The translations under genes and the position numbers were made by a program. From assembly GCA_031556065.1 (NCBI GenBank), contig JAVBTR010000066.1, forward strand, positions 1 to 64,000: DNA of 64,000 nucleotides, given 5' to 3'. Below the pieces are notes generated by a model, which was given only the letters and a program-made list of their open reading frames with translations, had not been told where the DNA came from and did no database searches. Position 1 is the first letter of the stretch; each line of letters starts with the position of its first letter. Below, piece after piece: positions 1-7,738 of the stretch. The stretch is from JAVBTR01 sp031556065 (GTDB lineage: Bacteria; Bacillota; Clostridia; Christensenellales; Aristaeellaceae).

Positions 1-715
1 CAGAATTGGCAGAACCACCATAGGCAGCATTCCAGGAATCCCTTAATGCTTGAGCGTTCTTCACCGTATTGGGGTGGGTGAGCACACCTGCTGGCGTTGC
101 GCCGTTTGAAAAGAACCTGCTCCCATATTCTTCAGCAGCCAGCCCCAGGCCGATAGCATTACGCTCCAAGGCTATAGGGCTATATCCCATGATGCCATCG
201 AAGCCCAAACCGGGAATGTGGAGAACATCCTCCGGGCGAAGGGGGACAGTTTTTCCGTCGCTGCGGGTATACGCATATACCAGCGTGCCGTTATTATCAC
301 GATCCACATTCATCTTTTCTGGCAGCAGCGGGTACAAACCTACGATCTGCCCTCTGCCATTTCTGATGATCTGCGTATAGGAGTTTCCCCAAAGGAGCAA
401 ATGCGCCAGCATGGTTTCCCTCCAAATGAAAGAGGTCATTTCGCCATTAGGTTCATCGTGAAGAATCGGGTACAATGGGTGCTTCAATGCTTTATCTGTA
501 CCAGCGTCCGTATATTCGAACACATGAAGGGGCAGGCTGGCCACAGTTTCCGATATCACTCGGACGCAAGCATAAACCGCTGACATTTGCACAGCTGTTC
601 TTGGGTTCACAGCCTTCCCTGCCGTACTGGAACCGAAATAAAACGTTGTTGCACCGCTGACAGCATTTTGAGGCTTGTCCCTTGAGCGGAACAAGCCTGT
701 GAGTGGATTTTTCAT
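1..715 (-). CDS. Phage portal protein, HK97 family (C-terminus beyond window)
   Basis: The first 238 codons read as an HK97-type portal protein: residues near VYACVRVISETVASLPLHV, a WRETMLAHLLLWGNSY stretch, and a later LGLAAEEYGSRFFSNGA stretch are typical of the family. The portal forms the dodecameric ring through which DNA enters the procapsid. The ATG at 713-715 has an ideal GGAGGTG ribosome site seven bases upstream. The gene runs off the left edge, so the C-terminus cannot be judged. It lies downstream of terminase and HNH genes on the same strand, the usual packaging order, but a toxin-antitoxin unit is inserted between them. Family assignment is secure; whether the prophage is still functional is not. 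Confidence 0.9.
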   Translation of the reverse strand, partial: MKNPLTGLFRSRDKPQNAVSGATTFYFGSSTAGKAVNPRTAVQMSAVYACVRVISETVASLPLHVFEYTDAGTDKALKHPLYPILHDEPNGEMTSFIWRETMLAHLLLWGNSYTQIIRNGRGQIVGLYPLLPEKMNVDRDNNGTLVYAYTRSDGKTVPLRPEDVLHIPGLGFDGIMGYSPIALERNAIGLGLAAEEYGSRFFSNGATPAGVLTHPNTVKNAQALRDSWNAAYGGSANS

Positions 716-741
716 TTACACCTCCAAAATGGGTAAAGAAA

Positions 742-770
742 AAGCACTTCGACTTTTAATCAAAGTGCTT
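742..770 (-). terminator. Probable terminator of the toxin-antitoxin unit
   Basis: Arms AAGCACTT (742-749) and AAGTGCTT (763-770) pair around a 13-base loop. Read on the minus strand the stem is followed by a T-rich run. It sits between the toxin stop codon and the portal start, so it would end toxin-antitoxin transcripts before the portal gene. Confidence 0.5.
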
Positions 771-808
771 AGTGTAGGGTTCGTCTGTTCCGTAAACCCT
801 GTCTCTTG

Positions 809-1138
809 CTACATAGAACCTTTAAGCAACCGAGTAGATTTATCGCTCGGATTGTACATAATGCGGACAATGCCCACTACGCGTGATATCTCGTTTGGGT
901 AATACAGAACAGCAAAATGATCGACATTCATCTGCCGCAAGCCCAGGCGGTGCCAAGGTTCATCAGGATATACCTTATATCTCAGCGGCATGTGATCCAG
1001 TTTTTCCACTGCTTCCATAATCCGCTCAACCTGACCATCTGCATTATCCCTTGAAAGCAACGTATAGGCAATATAGCTGTAGATTTCCGCTAAATCGTCT
1101 TGTGCCTCATCTGAATAGTCAATGCGCCAGTCGCTCAT
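809..1138 (-). CDS. RelE/ParE-family toxin
   Basis: A 109-residue protein with the RelE/ParE fold pattern: an N-terminal YSDEAQDDLAEIYSYI helix, a central RYKVYPDEPWHRLG segment, and C-terminal strands VDHFAVLYYP and VVGIVRIMYNPSD. RelE members cleave mRNA on the ribosome, ParE members poison gyrase; the sequence alone does not decide between these. The start overlaps the stop of the antitoxin gene by four bases (ATGA), the classical coupled arrangement with antitoxin first. The pair lies inside the phage packaging module with its own promoter and terminator, so it behaves like a moron rather than a structural phage gene. Confidence 0.85.
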   Translation of the reverse strand: MSDWRIDYSDEAQDDLAEIYSYIAYTLLSRDNADGQVERIMEAVEKLDHMPLRYKVYPDEPWHRLGLRQMNVDHFAVLYYPNEISRVVGIVRIMYNPSDKSTRLLKGSM

Positions 1139-1452
1139 ACGGGCTTCTCCCTATGCATGGCTGCGCGCATTTGGGCATGTACCTCTGAAGCCGGAACTGT
1201 TCTTCCTGCCGCTAAGGACTCCATGCCTTTTTGAATTTCTGAGTCAAACTGCTCTTTACTCATTGCACTCATATCCAGAAGACGACTGCTGGGTAGCTTC
1301 ATTTCAAAAGGAATACCTCTTTGAAGGACTACCTGCCTAAGAAAAAGCCCAATAGCATTGGACATAGGAATGCCAAGCTGTTCCAATACGACCTCGGCCT
1401 GCTCTTTTACTTCAGGCTCTACTCTTGCGAATACATTTGATGTTCTTGCCAT
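1135..1452 (-). CDS. RelB/DinJ-family antitoxin
   Basis: A 105-residue protein with the RelB/DinJ ribbon-helix-helix N-terminus (MARTSNVFARVEPEVKEQAE, then LGIPMSNAIGLFLRQVV) and a charged C-terminal tail that would wrap the toxin. It should neutralise the adjacent RelE/ParE toxin and repress the shared promoter. I chose the ATG at 1450-1452 because GGAGGTG lies six to seven bases upstream; the in-frame start nine bases earlier falls inside that ribosome site. A palindrome overlapping the -35 element is the likely autoregulatory operator. Confidence 0.87.
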   Translation of the reverse strand: MARTSNVFARVEPEVKEQAEVVLEQLGIPMSNAIGLFLRQVVLQRGIPFEMKLPSSRLLDMSAMSKEQFDSEIQKGMESLAAGRTVPASEVHAQMRAAMHREKPV

Positions 1453-1472
1453 GGTCAACACCTCCTGTTCAT

Positions 1473-1526
1473 AGTATAAACGAAAACATCAAATTATGCA
1501 AGCGGTTCGCTTGCAGTTCGCTTGCA
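1473..1526 (-). promoter_or_regulatory. Toxin-antitoxin promoter with overlapping operator
   Basis: On the minus strand a -35 TTGCAT (1496-1501) and a -10 TATACT (1473-1478) are separated by 17 bases. A palindrome TGCAAGCG-gtt-CGCTTGCA (1497-1515) overlaps the -35, and a third CGCTTGCA half site follows at 1519-1526. This fits RelB-type autorepression by multiple ribbon-helix-helix dimers; that function is inferred. Confidence 0.65.
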
Positions 1527-1542
1527 TATTTCTTCCTTTAAG

Positions 1543-1561
1543 AAAAGGCGCAGTGCCTTTT
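1543..1561 (-). terminator. Small hairpin after the HNH gene
   Basis: AAAAGGC (1543-1549) pairs with GCCTTTT (1555-1561) next to the HNH stop codon; T-rich sequence follows on the minus strand. Probable intrinsic terminator. Confidence 0.4.
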
Positions 1562-1888
1562 TTACATTCCACTGCCAGTCTTTTTATCATGGCAGCTCTT
1601 GCAAAGGGGCTGCCAGTTTGGTTCATCCCAGAAAAGCAGCTTATCACCACGATGGGGTATGATATGATCCACCACCGTTGCAGGTGTTAAGTGTTTATCT
1701 ACCAAACAGCTTGCACATAACGGATTCTTCCTTAAATACTTGCTCCGTGCAGTCTGCCACTTGGAATCATAGCCACGTTTTGCAGCAGAATCCCTTCTAT
1801 ACAAAGAGCGATGGCTTTCACAGTATATATCCTCCGACAGTTGCGCACATCCGGGATGGCGGCATGGCCGCTTTGGTTTTCTGGGCAT
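1562..1888 (-). CDS. HNH endonuclease, phage packaging-associated
   Basis: A 108-residue HNH nuclease. A Cys/His-rich N-terminus (CRHPGC, YCESH) and the pair CASC...CKSC probably bind zinc, and the catalytic HNH core is VVDHIIPHRGD followed by NWQPLCKSCHDKKT. Such small HNH proteins sit beside terminase genes in many HK97-like phages and assist cleavage of concatemeric DNA. The ATG at 1886-1888 follows GAGGTG closely. It lies nine bases after the large terminase, in the same orientation, which supports a packaging role. Confidence 0.88.
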   Translation of the reverse strand: MPRKPKRPCRHPGCAQLSEDIYCESHRSLYRRDSAAKRGYDSKWQTARSKYLRKNPLCASCLVDKHLTPATVVDHIIPHRGDKLLFWDEPNWQPLCKSCHDKKTGSGM

Positions 1889-1897
1889 AATGCACCT

Positions 1898-3454
1898 CTA
1901 AATAAAAAGCAGGCCGCGATCTGTATCATAAACGCTGCCTCCTGATGTCTGATTTTTCATTGCCCGATCCAACGCCATAACCAACGCCACCGCTCCATCC
2001 ACCTTTTCTGTGGATTTTTGCTTATCGATCTTGAGATTGCCCGCTGGGTCTGTTTTTACGAAAGCATTATCCAGATTCCAACGAAGAACCGGGTGTCCGC
2101 CATGAGCCAGCTTCTTTTCCAATACGATACGCATCAATTCCTTAGTGGGAGGACTCATATCCCGGAACCTTTGCCCAAAGGGAATCAAGGTAAAGCCGTC
2201 ATCTTCGAGGGTTTGCACCATCATGGTGCTGTTCCATCTATCATAAGCGATTTCACGGATGTTGTAGATTTCCCCCAGTCGTACAATGAACTGTTCAATA
2301 AACCCATAATGAACAACGTTTCCTTCTGTGGTCTGAATGTAGCCTTGCTTTTCCCACACATCATACATTACATGATCGCGGCGAACCCGTAGAGGAAGAT
2401 TTTCCTCCGGGAGCCAGAAGAATGGCAGCACATAATAGGGTTCAGTTTCGTCCAGCGGCGGGAAAACCAATACCAAAGTGGTCAAGTCGCTGGTGCTGGA
2501 TAAATCCAAGCCCGCATAGCATATTCTGCCTTTGAGCGCAACGGAATCCACAATACTGCTATTCTCATCCCAGCGATCCATAGGCATCCAGCGGATAGAT
2601 TGCTTAACCCATTGGTTCAATCGTAACTGGCGGAACATATTTTCATCGGCAGGGGTTTCCAGGGCTTTACGATACGCATCCCGTACTTTGTCGATGGTGA
2701 TCGTATGCCCCAGAGAAGGGTTTGTTTTATACCAATTTTCTTCTTTCTGCCAGTCCTCATTCTCCCCAAGACCAAATACGACAGGATAAAACCGTGGATC
2801 ATGTTTTCGGCTCTCTAAAATATCCATTGCCTTTTGATGTACTTCCCAGCAGATGCTATTTCGATCTGTTCCCGCTGTGGTCAAAAAGATAAACAGCGGC
2901 TGCTTTCTAGCATCACCGCTGCCTTGGGTCATTACATCATAAAGGGCACGGGTTGGCTGATTATGTAGTTCGTCGAATATGCAGGCGCTAACACTAAGGC
3001 CGTGCTTCGTAGCGACTTCCGATGACAACACTTGATAAATGCTGCCCGTCGGTAAATACACCATGCGCTTGGTTGAGGGGATGATCTTGATGCGTTTAGA
3101 TAATGCCGCTGACTGCCTAACCATATCCGCAGCAACCTCAAACACGATCCCAGCTTGTTGACGGTCAGCCGCACAAGAATACACCTCCGCCTTCCACTCA
3201 TCATCGTTACACAGCATGTTCAACGCAAGTGCCGCTCCTAGCTCAGACTTGCCATTTTTCTTTCCAATCTCGATATAAACTTGATTATATTGCCGCATGG
3301 AGGGATCTTCTTCACGCACAGTGCCAAACACATCGGATATGATCTGCCGCTGCCAGGGTAATAGATTAAAAGGTCGGCCATGAAACTCGCCTTTTGTATG
3401 CTTGAGGCACTCAACAAATCCAATAACACGCTGGGCCTTTTGTTCATCAAACAC
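1898..3454 (-). CDS. terL: Phage terminase large subunit
   Basis: A 518-residue packaging motor. The ATPase part carries a Walker A-like GKKNGKS at residues 64-70 and a Walker B FDELH at about 160-164; the nuclease part begins near LDLSSTSDLTTLV, whose aspartate is the expected first metal ligand, and ends with the VDGAVALVMALDRA segment that carries the last. It translocates DNA into the procapsid and cuts concatemers, with the small subunit upstream. The start is a GTG that overlaps the small-subunit gene by eight bases, with GGGAGG about eleven bases upstream. Length and motifs look complete. Confidence 0.93.
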   Translation of the reverse strand: MFDEQKAQRVIGFVECLKHTKGEFHGRPFNLLPWQRQIISDVFGTVREEDPSMRQYNQVYIEIGKKNGKSELGAALALNMLCNDDEWKAEVYSCAADRQQAGIVFEVAADMVRQSAALSKRIKIIPSTKRMVYLPTGSIYQVLSSEVATKHGLSVSACIFDELHNQPTRALYDVMTQGSGDARKQPLFIFLTTAGTDRNSICWEVHQKAMDILESRKHDPRFYPVVFGLGENEDWQKEENWYKTNPSLGHTITIDKVRDAYRKALETPADENMFRQLRLNQWVKQSIRWMPMDRWDENSSIVDSVALKGRICYAGLDLSSTSDLTTLVLVFPPLDETEPYYVLPFFWLPEENLPLRVRRDHVMYDVWEKQGYIQTTEGNVVHYGFIEQFIVRLGEIYNIREIAYDRWNSTMMVQTLEDDGFTLIPFGQRFRDMSPPTKELMRIVLEKKLAHGGHPVLRWNLDNAFVKTDPAGNLKIDKQKSTEKVDGAVALVMALDRAMKNQTSGGSVYDTDRGLLFI

Positions 3455-3947
3455 TGTTTCGCCAGCCTCCCTTCAACAGATTCTCCATAGGATCTGCAAC
3501 CATATGCTCGCTGCCATCAGAGATCTCCGATACGATCCGGGAACGGCTGGCAGGGGTTAAGCCAAACTCCGTACAAAAAGACTGCATGATCTTAAGGTTC
3601 TGCTGGGCAATAGATACCTGGGGCACCTGCTGTACATAGCCGGAGGGTGTTTTGAAAATGGAGCCGTGCTGGGTGATGAACTCTTCAGCCTCTTTCCACC
3701 GGGCATAGGCTTGGCAGTAGCCAGCAAAGGAGGACAGATCAGCCATGGTCAGAACGCCCATTGCCTCAAGGGCGGAGGAAAGCCGCTTCCATTCCTTTTT
3801 TGCTTCAGGCAGCAGCCACGTTGGGCATTTGAAATCCGTTTTAGGCGGGATGGGCTCTTTTTCGTTTAAAGGACGGCGGCCTTTGCCGCGATCCCCTTCT
3901 AATAGCTTCAGCGCTGTAGGCTTGGGTTTTCTGCCTCGTGTCGCCAT
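3447..3947 (-). CDS. terS: Phage terminase small subunit, P27 family
   Basis: A 166-residue protein beginning MATRGRKPKPTALKLLEG, the hallmark of P27-type small terminase subunits, followed by FKCPTWLLPEAKKEWKRL and a helical YCQAYARWKEAEEFI region. It recognises phage DNA and hands it to the large subunit. The gene overlaps terL by eight bases and is preceded by a GGAGGAGAG ribosome site. Full length for the family. Confidence 0.93.
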   Translation of the reverse strand: MATRGRKPKPTALKLLEGDRGKGRRPLNEKEPIPPKTDFKCPTWLLPEAKKEWKRLSSALEAMGVLTMADLSSFAGYCQAYARWKEAEEFITQHGSIFKTPSGYVQQVPQVSIAQQNLKIMQSFCTEFGLTPASRSRIVSEISDGSEHMVADPMENLLKGGWRNSV

Positions 3948-3986
3948 GGGACTCTCCTCCTTCCTTGAAAATGGGTATAAAAATAA

Positions 3987-4009
3987 CCACTACAGTTTTC
4001 ATGCAGTGG
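3987..4009 (-). terminator. Possible terminator between 'virulence' gene and terS
   Basis: CCACT (3987-3991) pairs with AGTGG (4005-4009); on the minus strand it is followed by TTATTTTTATA. Short stem, so only a weak candidate. Confidence 0.3.
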
Positions 4010-4029
4010 CGTATATGAAGTTCCTTTGC

Positions 4030-4761
4030 TTACAGAATTTCGATCTCTTCGGCGGTTTCAAGCTTGCCATTTCTAAATGCTGAGTTCCCAGGTACGCCTT
4101 TCATAAGCAGCTGGCGTGCTTCCTTATACTCATCGCCAATAAAGCCAAGCCTAAGCAAAAAGCACCTCAGAGCATATTTAGCGTTGCTCGTCTCGTTTTC
4201 GGAGAAGGTTACCCTCTGCTGTTTTTTAGCCATTTTGATAATGGCTGCAAGCAAAAGGGCAACGGCATTGATTAGCTCCGGCGGCGCAGAAATCGGCAAC
4301 CATGGGAACTTCAGCGTATTTTCTGTTTCCTCGATAGGAAGCGCATCACATTCCAGAGCAAGCTTTATAAGCCAGCCTTTCCCTTCAATGATTTTCTCTA
4401 CATTATGGATCGCCTGCTCTGTCATACCCTCCTTGGGGAACTCTAATACGATCCCATCTGTGGTAGGCTGTGTAAAACAGGCCTGTATGGCATCCTCCTG
4501 GGGCGGCTTTTCATAAGCGCTCCAACGGTCATCTATTGTGTTAAAGCCCCTACCTCTAAGGCCATGAACAAGCTGTTCGACAAGCTTAACATCAGCAAAA
4601 TCGTCAACCTCTACATCGCCGTTTGCCAGTACGAAATAGATACCAACCTTGTAGATAAAACCGGGCGCACCTTGGTAAACCGATTGGACCCCTGTTACCT
4701 CCGAAATGGCTTTAACCAGTTCCTTACGCTTTTCCTTTGCGGCTTCGAATTGAATAATCAT
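4030..4761 (-). CDS. Phage 'virulence'-type protein of unknown function
   Basis: A 243-residue protein of the group commonly labelled virulence or virulence-related protein in Clostridia prophages. The N-terminus MIIQFEAAKEKRKELVKAIS, then QSVYQGAPGFIYKVG, is characteristic; the C-terminal half is a helical stretch rich in Leu and Ala. No catalytic motif is evident and no biochemical role is established. I use the ATG at 4759-4761, preceded by GAAGGGTGG, rather than the upstream in-frame start at 4821 whose extra 20 residues do not resemble the family. It sits between a methyltransferase and the terminase genes, its usual place. Confidence 0.75.
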   Translation of the reverse strand: MIIQFEAAKEKRKELVKAISEVTGVQSVYQGAPGFIYKVGIYFVLANGDVEVDDFADVKLVEQLVHGLRGRGFNTIDDRWSAYEKPPQEDAIQACFTQPTTDGIVLEFPKEGMTEQAIHNVEKIIEGKGWLIKLALECDALPIEETENTLKFPWLPISAPPELINAVALLLAAIIKMAKKQQRVTFSENETSNAKYALRCFLLRLGFIGDEYKEARQLLMKGVPGNSAFRNGKLETAEEIEIL

Positions 4762-4846
4762 GGAATAACCACCCTTCTTTTTTGGTGTACCATATATCCC
4801 TCTAAAGCCATGCAAAATCAAGCTGTATTTGACATTTCGGGTGTAG

Positions 4847-4865
4847 AATAATGGGGCCCATTATT
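4847..4865. repeat. 19-bp palindrome downstream of methyltransferase
   Basis: AATAATGGG-g-CCCATTATT is a perfect inverted repeat with a one-base centre. It lies between two minus-strand phage genes. Too tight for a hairpin terminator; it could be a protein-binding site. Function unknown. Confidence 0.35.
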
Positions 4866-4873
4866 TGTGTAGT

Positions 4874-5629
4874 TTATGCCTCAATACCCAAGTCGGCATA
4901 AGCGATTTCTTGGCCATCACGGAGAACTTTAATGCCTGCGGTTGAACCTACCTGTTCTATAAATCTTTGTACAATTACAGAGGCATAGCGTTCATCGATT
5001 TCAGCAGTAAGACAAATACGATCCGTCTGTTCACAGGCAATAAGCGTACTGCCAGAGCCACCAAAGGGATCGAGCACGATGCCGTTAGGAGCAGAACTGT
5101 TTTTAATGGGGTATGCCAGCAAAGAGATAGCTTTCATTGTAGGATGGGCCGCACTCCTCCTTGGCTTATCATAATTCCAGATGGTGGACTGCTTTCGATC
5201 CGAAAACCAGCGATGAGTTCCATTGGGCAGCCATCCAAACAATACAGGTTCATGCTGCCACTGGTATGGGCTTCTTCCTAATACAAGGGCGTTCTTCACC
5301 CAAATGCAAACGCCGCTGATATGGAAGCCAGCTTCTTTAAATGCTCTGCGGAAGTTAAGTCCCTCAGTATCCGCATGGAAAACATAAGCGGAGCCGCCTT
5401 CTGCCATATGCGCAGCCATGTTCTTAAAGGCCGCCAGCAGGAACTCAAAGAAAGCGCTATCCCCCATGTTGTCGTTTTGAATGGTCTTTCCATCTTTGCT
5501 TTCATAGGCCACGTTATAAGGCGGATCGGTAACCACCAGGTTGGCACGAACATCACCCATAAGTAAATTCACATCGGCAGGGTTGGTAGAATCCCCGCAA
5601 ATCATACGATGCTTGCCCAGTATCCACAC
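4874..5629 (-). CDS. DNA methyltransferase, beta class, lacking its usual ParB-like N-terminus
   Basis: A SAM-dependent adenine or cytosine-N4 DNA methylase. DPPY (residues 35-38) precedes the SAM-binding DPFGGSGST motif near residue 200, the order of the beta class. In phages this enzyme is normally the C-terminal half of a roughly 420-residue protein whose N-terminal ParB-like domain runs into KGDVWILGKHR. Here that junction is intact (KGDVWILGKHRMICGDST can be read), but the frame upstream meets a TGA only about 20 codons earlier and no ParB sequence is left. The annotated GTG at 5627-5629 has poor ribosome-site spacing. The gene may be a truncated relic; the catalytic core looks complete. 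Confidence 0.8.
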   Translation of the reverse strand: MWILGKHRMICGDSTNPADVNLLMGDVRANLVVTDPPYNVAYESKDGKTIQNDNMGDSAFFEFLLAAFKNMAAHMAEGGSAYVFHADTEGLNFRRAFKEAGFHISGVCIWVKNALVLGRSPYQWQHEPVLFGWLPNGTHRWFSDRKQSTIWNYDKPRRSAAHPTMKAISLLAYPIKNSSAPNGIVLDPFGGSGSTLIACEQTDRICLTAEIDERYASVIVQRFIEQVGSTAGIKVLRDGQEIAYADLGIEA

Positions 5630-5701
5630 ATCTCCCTTTTGAACGAAGGGCGTAAGGTGGTCGCGGGAAGCCGCGCAGCTTTGGAATCAAGGAGGTATCC
5701 C

Positions 5702-5887
5702 ATGACTAAAACATTCTTTCTTGAGGGCGAGCGCATTACGCTTCGCCAAGCCAAGGATTTGTTGGGTGCGAAAAACTATGCTGCCCAAATGAAAACGGCA
5801 AGGGCATCCTTTTTGGCGAACCCGTTATCCAAGATACGAATCCACACTGAGCAAGGATGCCTCACCGTTTGGTTCAGAGCGGGCTAA
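5702..5887 (+). CDS. Small uncharacterised protein (61 aa), opposite to its neighbours
   Basis: Starts at an ATG with a strong AAGGAGGT ribosome site seven bases upstream and ends before a bidirectional terminator. The protein is basic and mostly alpha-helical in composition (ITLRQAKDLLGAKNYAAQMKTA). I do not recognise a family. It is the only gene with good signals on the plus strand inside the minus-strand prophage block and begins exactly where the ParB half of the neighbouring methyltransferase should be, so it may have come in with the event that truncated that gene. Confidence 0.55.
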   Translation: MTKTFFLEGERITLRQAKDLLGAKNYAAQMKTARASFLANPLSKIRIHTEQGCLTVWFRAG

Positions 5888-5935
5888 CTCTTTGAAATCA
5901 AGTGCCCAATGGAATCACTCCTTTCGTTGGCATGA

Positions 5936-5966
5936 AAAAAGCCCTCACATTGTCGTAGGGCTTTTC
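5936..5966. terminator. Bidirectional terminator
   Basis: AAAAGCCCT and AGGGCTTTT arms flank a roughly ten-base loop, with A-rich and T-rich flanks giving a U-run in either direction. It separates the convergent genes 5702-5887 (plus) and 5967-6206 (minus). Confidence 0.7.
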
Positions 5967-6206
5967 TCATACGCTGTTATTTTCTTTTGCCAGGGCTTCG
6001 AACAAATGCTTTGAGGTCTTATCGTTGTAGTATTTACGGAATGTTTTGATCAGCGGTTTGCACCCAGTGCAAACATAGTGTCGCTGGGGAACGTAACTAA
6101 TGCTCTTTACTTCCTTCAAGCAAAAGAAGCATTTGGGGTAATACACTGTGCCGCGCATCCGTATTTCATAGCGAACCTGATCAGCTTTGGCATCAAGCAG
6201 GCCCAT
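5967..6206 (-). CDS. Small zinc-ribbon-like phage protein
   Basis: A 79-residue protein with two CxxC knuckles (CFFC near residue 27 and CTGC near residue 47), which suggests one structural zinc. The rest is basic (KTFRKYYNDK). The ATG at 6204-6206 follows AAAGGAGGGG. Family not recognised; position among early phage genes suggests a nucleic-acid-associated role, but that is inference. Confidence 0.6.
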   Translation of the reverse strand: MGLLDAKADQVRYEIRMRGTVYYPKCFFCLKEVKSISYVPQRHYVCTGCKPLIKTFRKYYNDKTSKHLFEALAKENNSV

Positions 6207-6298
6207 GCTGTCCCCTCCTTTGGTGCCCTATGGGCATACTTCCATGATTCCATACTGCACATCTTGACATGGACATACAAGTACATAGACGGACATTT

Positions 6299-6702
6299 TT
6301 AAGGAATTTTTACTTTTTCCAGGGCTAAACCATGCAAACGCGTCACGTGGCGCACGCTAAAACCCAATTTTCCGCAATTCCACTCCACGTTTCGTAGCCC
6401 AGATAACGAAGCTCCAGCACCAGCCGCTGTTCCGGCACACCAAGGCAGCCTATTAATTGCACAGCCTCTGCTTTCAAATCAACCAGCTTATCAATGCTGT
6501 CCGTAATCGTCCTTTCCAGGTCAACGATCTTAACAATGGCGCTCTCCATTTGTTGTACGTTGGGTGAATCGCTGCGTGGCATATTCGACAGTGTTACTGT
6601 TGCCTTCGTCGCCGTAGAGCGCAGCTGCGTTAACTGTTCAAGCTTACTATCAATTGAACAATCTATCAGCCGTATCTGAGAAAAGTATTCTTTAGCCGTC
6701 AT
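6299..6702 (-). pseudogene. Frameshifted phage sigma-70-like regulator (DUF1492/ArpU type)
   Basis: The intact frame gives a coiled N-terminus and LVLELRYLGYETWSGIAE, the start of a sigma region-4-like helix-turn-helix, then breaks off as NWVLACAT and stops at 6343. In the next frame the expected second helix continues as LGFSVRHVTRLHGLALEKV and stops at 6299-6301. Adding one A in the four-A run of GAAAATTGG would restore a normal-length protein. Such proteins activate late transcription in Gram-positive phages. The start overlaps the upstream gene by four bases (ATGA). Confidence 0.75.
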
Positions 6703-6917
6703 TTTATTTCCACCTTCCAGGGCATCGTACCGCCCATGTATTTTCCTGCGATGTATTGCTGCTCTAGCTTATCCAGGGTCCGAAGCCGGGCATTGCTCTC
6801 CTGCTGCTTTTGAATCAAGCCCGCTTCCGTTTTGTAAAAAGGGCACCGTAAATACCCCTGGCATCGGGGCACCGCCAACGCATGGCATTTGTCACACTTC
6901 ACTTTTTTCCCGAACAA
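6699..6917 (-). CDS. Small cysteine-rich phage protein
   Basis: A roughly 70-residue protein with CDKC and a CQGYLRCPFYKT stretch, then a helical tail ending GKYMGGTMPW. This layout (four cysteines, CPFYKT, IAGKY...MPW) is familiar from small Firmicutes phage genes lying just before a DUF1492-type gene, as here. Function unknown; zinc binding is likely. The start is uncertain: TTG at 6915-6917 or GTG at 6900-6902, neither with a good ribosome site, and an in-frame TAA lies shortly upstream, so the N-terminus may be damaged. Confidence 0.6.
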   Translation of the reverse strand: MFGKKVKCDKCHALAVPRCQGYLRCPFYKTEAGLIQKQQESNARLRTLDKLEQQYIAGKYMGGTMPWKVEIK

Positions 6918-6961
6918 TAATTGCGCTACTATCTGTTAGAGCATCGTGCGTATTAACCCGT

Positions 6962-7144
6962 GTGCCCATCGAGCAACTGATTATGGGCTGCGTCATTGAT
7001 GAGCCTGGCCGTTCCGCTGCTGCTATTCCCACACAGGAAAATGAAATCGGCAGCGTATTCCAAACTATGCTCAAAGGCCGTGATCCACGTACGATCCGCA
7101 CTTCCGTTGCCGTGGTGCAGGAAATTATTAAAAACGTTGAATAA
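6962..7144 (+). CDS. Possible 60-aa ORF of unknown function
   Basis: A GTG-initiated frame whose composition looks protein-like (GRSAAAIPTQENEIGSVF, then RTIRTSVAVVQEIIKN) but with no ribosome-binding site. It is opposite to its neighbours. It may be the tail of a larger gene lost by rearrangement. Not recognised. Confidence 0.25.
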   Translation: MPIEQLIMGCVIDEPGRSAAAIPTQENEIGSVFQTMLKGRDPRTIRTSVAVVQEIIKNVE

Positions 7145-7199
7145 CGTAATGCATGCCCCATACATCATTATGAATATGATTTAAAGAACTGTATAAGCA

Positions 7200-7233
7200 A
7201 ATCCCCTGCGAGACACTTAGCCTCCAGGGGATT
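7200..7233. terminator. Terminator after the XRE gene
   Basis: AATCCCCTG (7200-7208) and CAGGGGATT (7225-7233) form a nine-pair stem overlapping the XRE stop codon, with T-rich sequence (CATTTTTTG) after the stem on the plus strand. Best placed to end transcripts entering from the plus side; it may also mark the end of the XRE transcript. Confidence 0.5.
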
Positions 7234-7529
7234 CATTTTTTGAACATCTGCAAGGCGATTTTAAGCACTTCTTCCGCTTTTTCAACTTCTTCAACACCAT
7301 AGGTATCAAACCTATTATCACCCTGGGTCATCAGAAGCCAATCCAGCGATATACCAAGCGCCCGGCTGATTCTGACGAAGGAGTCTAAGCTTGCTTTCTT
7401 TTTACCGCGCTCAATGCAGCTTATAAAGGCTGCCGCCAAACCCGTCATTTCTGCAAGCTGTTCCTGTGTCTTGCCTTGCTGCCTGCGCGCAGCACGTATT
7501 TGTTGGCCTAAGTCGTAGTAATTTAACAT
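7233..7529 (-). CDS. XRE-family HTH transcriptional regulator
   Basis: A 98-residue protein with a Cro/C1-type helix-turn-helix at residues about 8-62: LGQQIRAARRQQGKTQEQLAE, then TGLAAAFISCIERGKKKASLDSF. Probably the prophage repressor or a host-type regulator. The ATG at 7527-7529 is seven bases after GGGAGGG; a longer reading frame reaches 7622 but its extra residues come before the ribosome site. It is first in the minus-strand block, consistent with an immunity gene at the prophage edge. Confidence 0.85.
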   Translation of the reverse strand: MLNYYDLGQQIRAARRQQGKTQEQLAEMTGLAAAFISCIERGKKKASLDSFVRISRALGISLDWLLMTQGDNRFDTYGVEEVEKAEEVLKIALQMFKK

Positions 7530-7699
7530 CCCAATTCCCTCCCATGAGTATTCGCTCATAGGTATATATGATCGGAATTGGGAGAAAGTCAAGTCATTTT
7601 TGACCCTTAACCTTCTCCACATTTTGCTTATTTTCGTTACATCCTCAGTTAGTATTTCTCGGAGTAGTACAATTAAAGTCCCAAATGTTTTTTCACAAT

Positions 7700-7731
7700 A
7701 AAGCCCAGAGTATAAATAACTTCTGGGCTTT
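7700..7731 (-). terminator. Terminator of the Dpp-type transporter operon
   Basis: AAAGCCCAGA (7700-7709) pairs with TCTGGGCTTT (7722-7731), a ten-pair stem just after the last transporter gene. The minus-strand exit sequence is T-rich. Confidence 0.65.
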
Positions 7732-7738
7732 GCTGCGT

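Noticed and set aside
69..902. Plus-strand open frames at the left edge
   Set aside because: They are opposite-strand shadows of the portal gene and the toxin gene; no ribosome sites.
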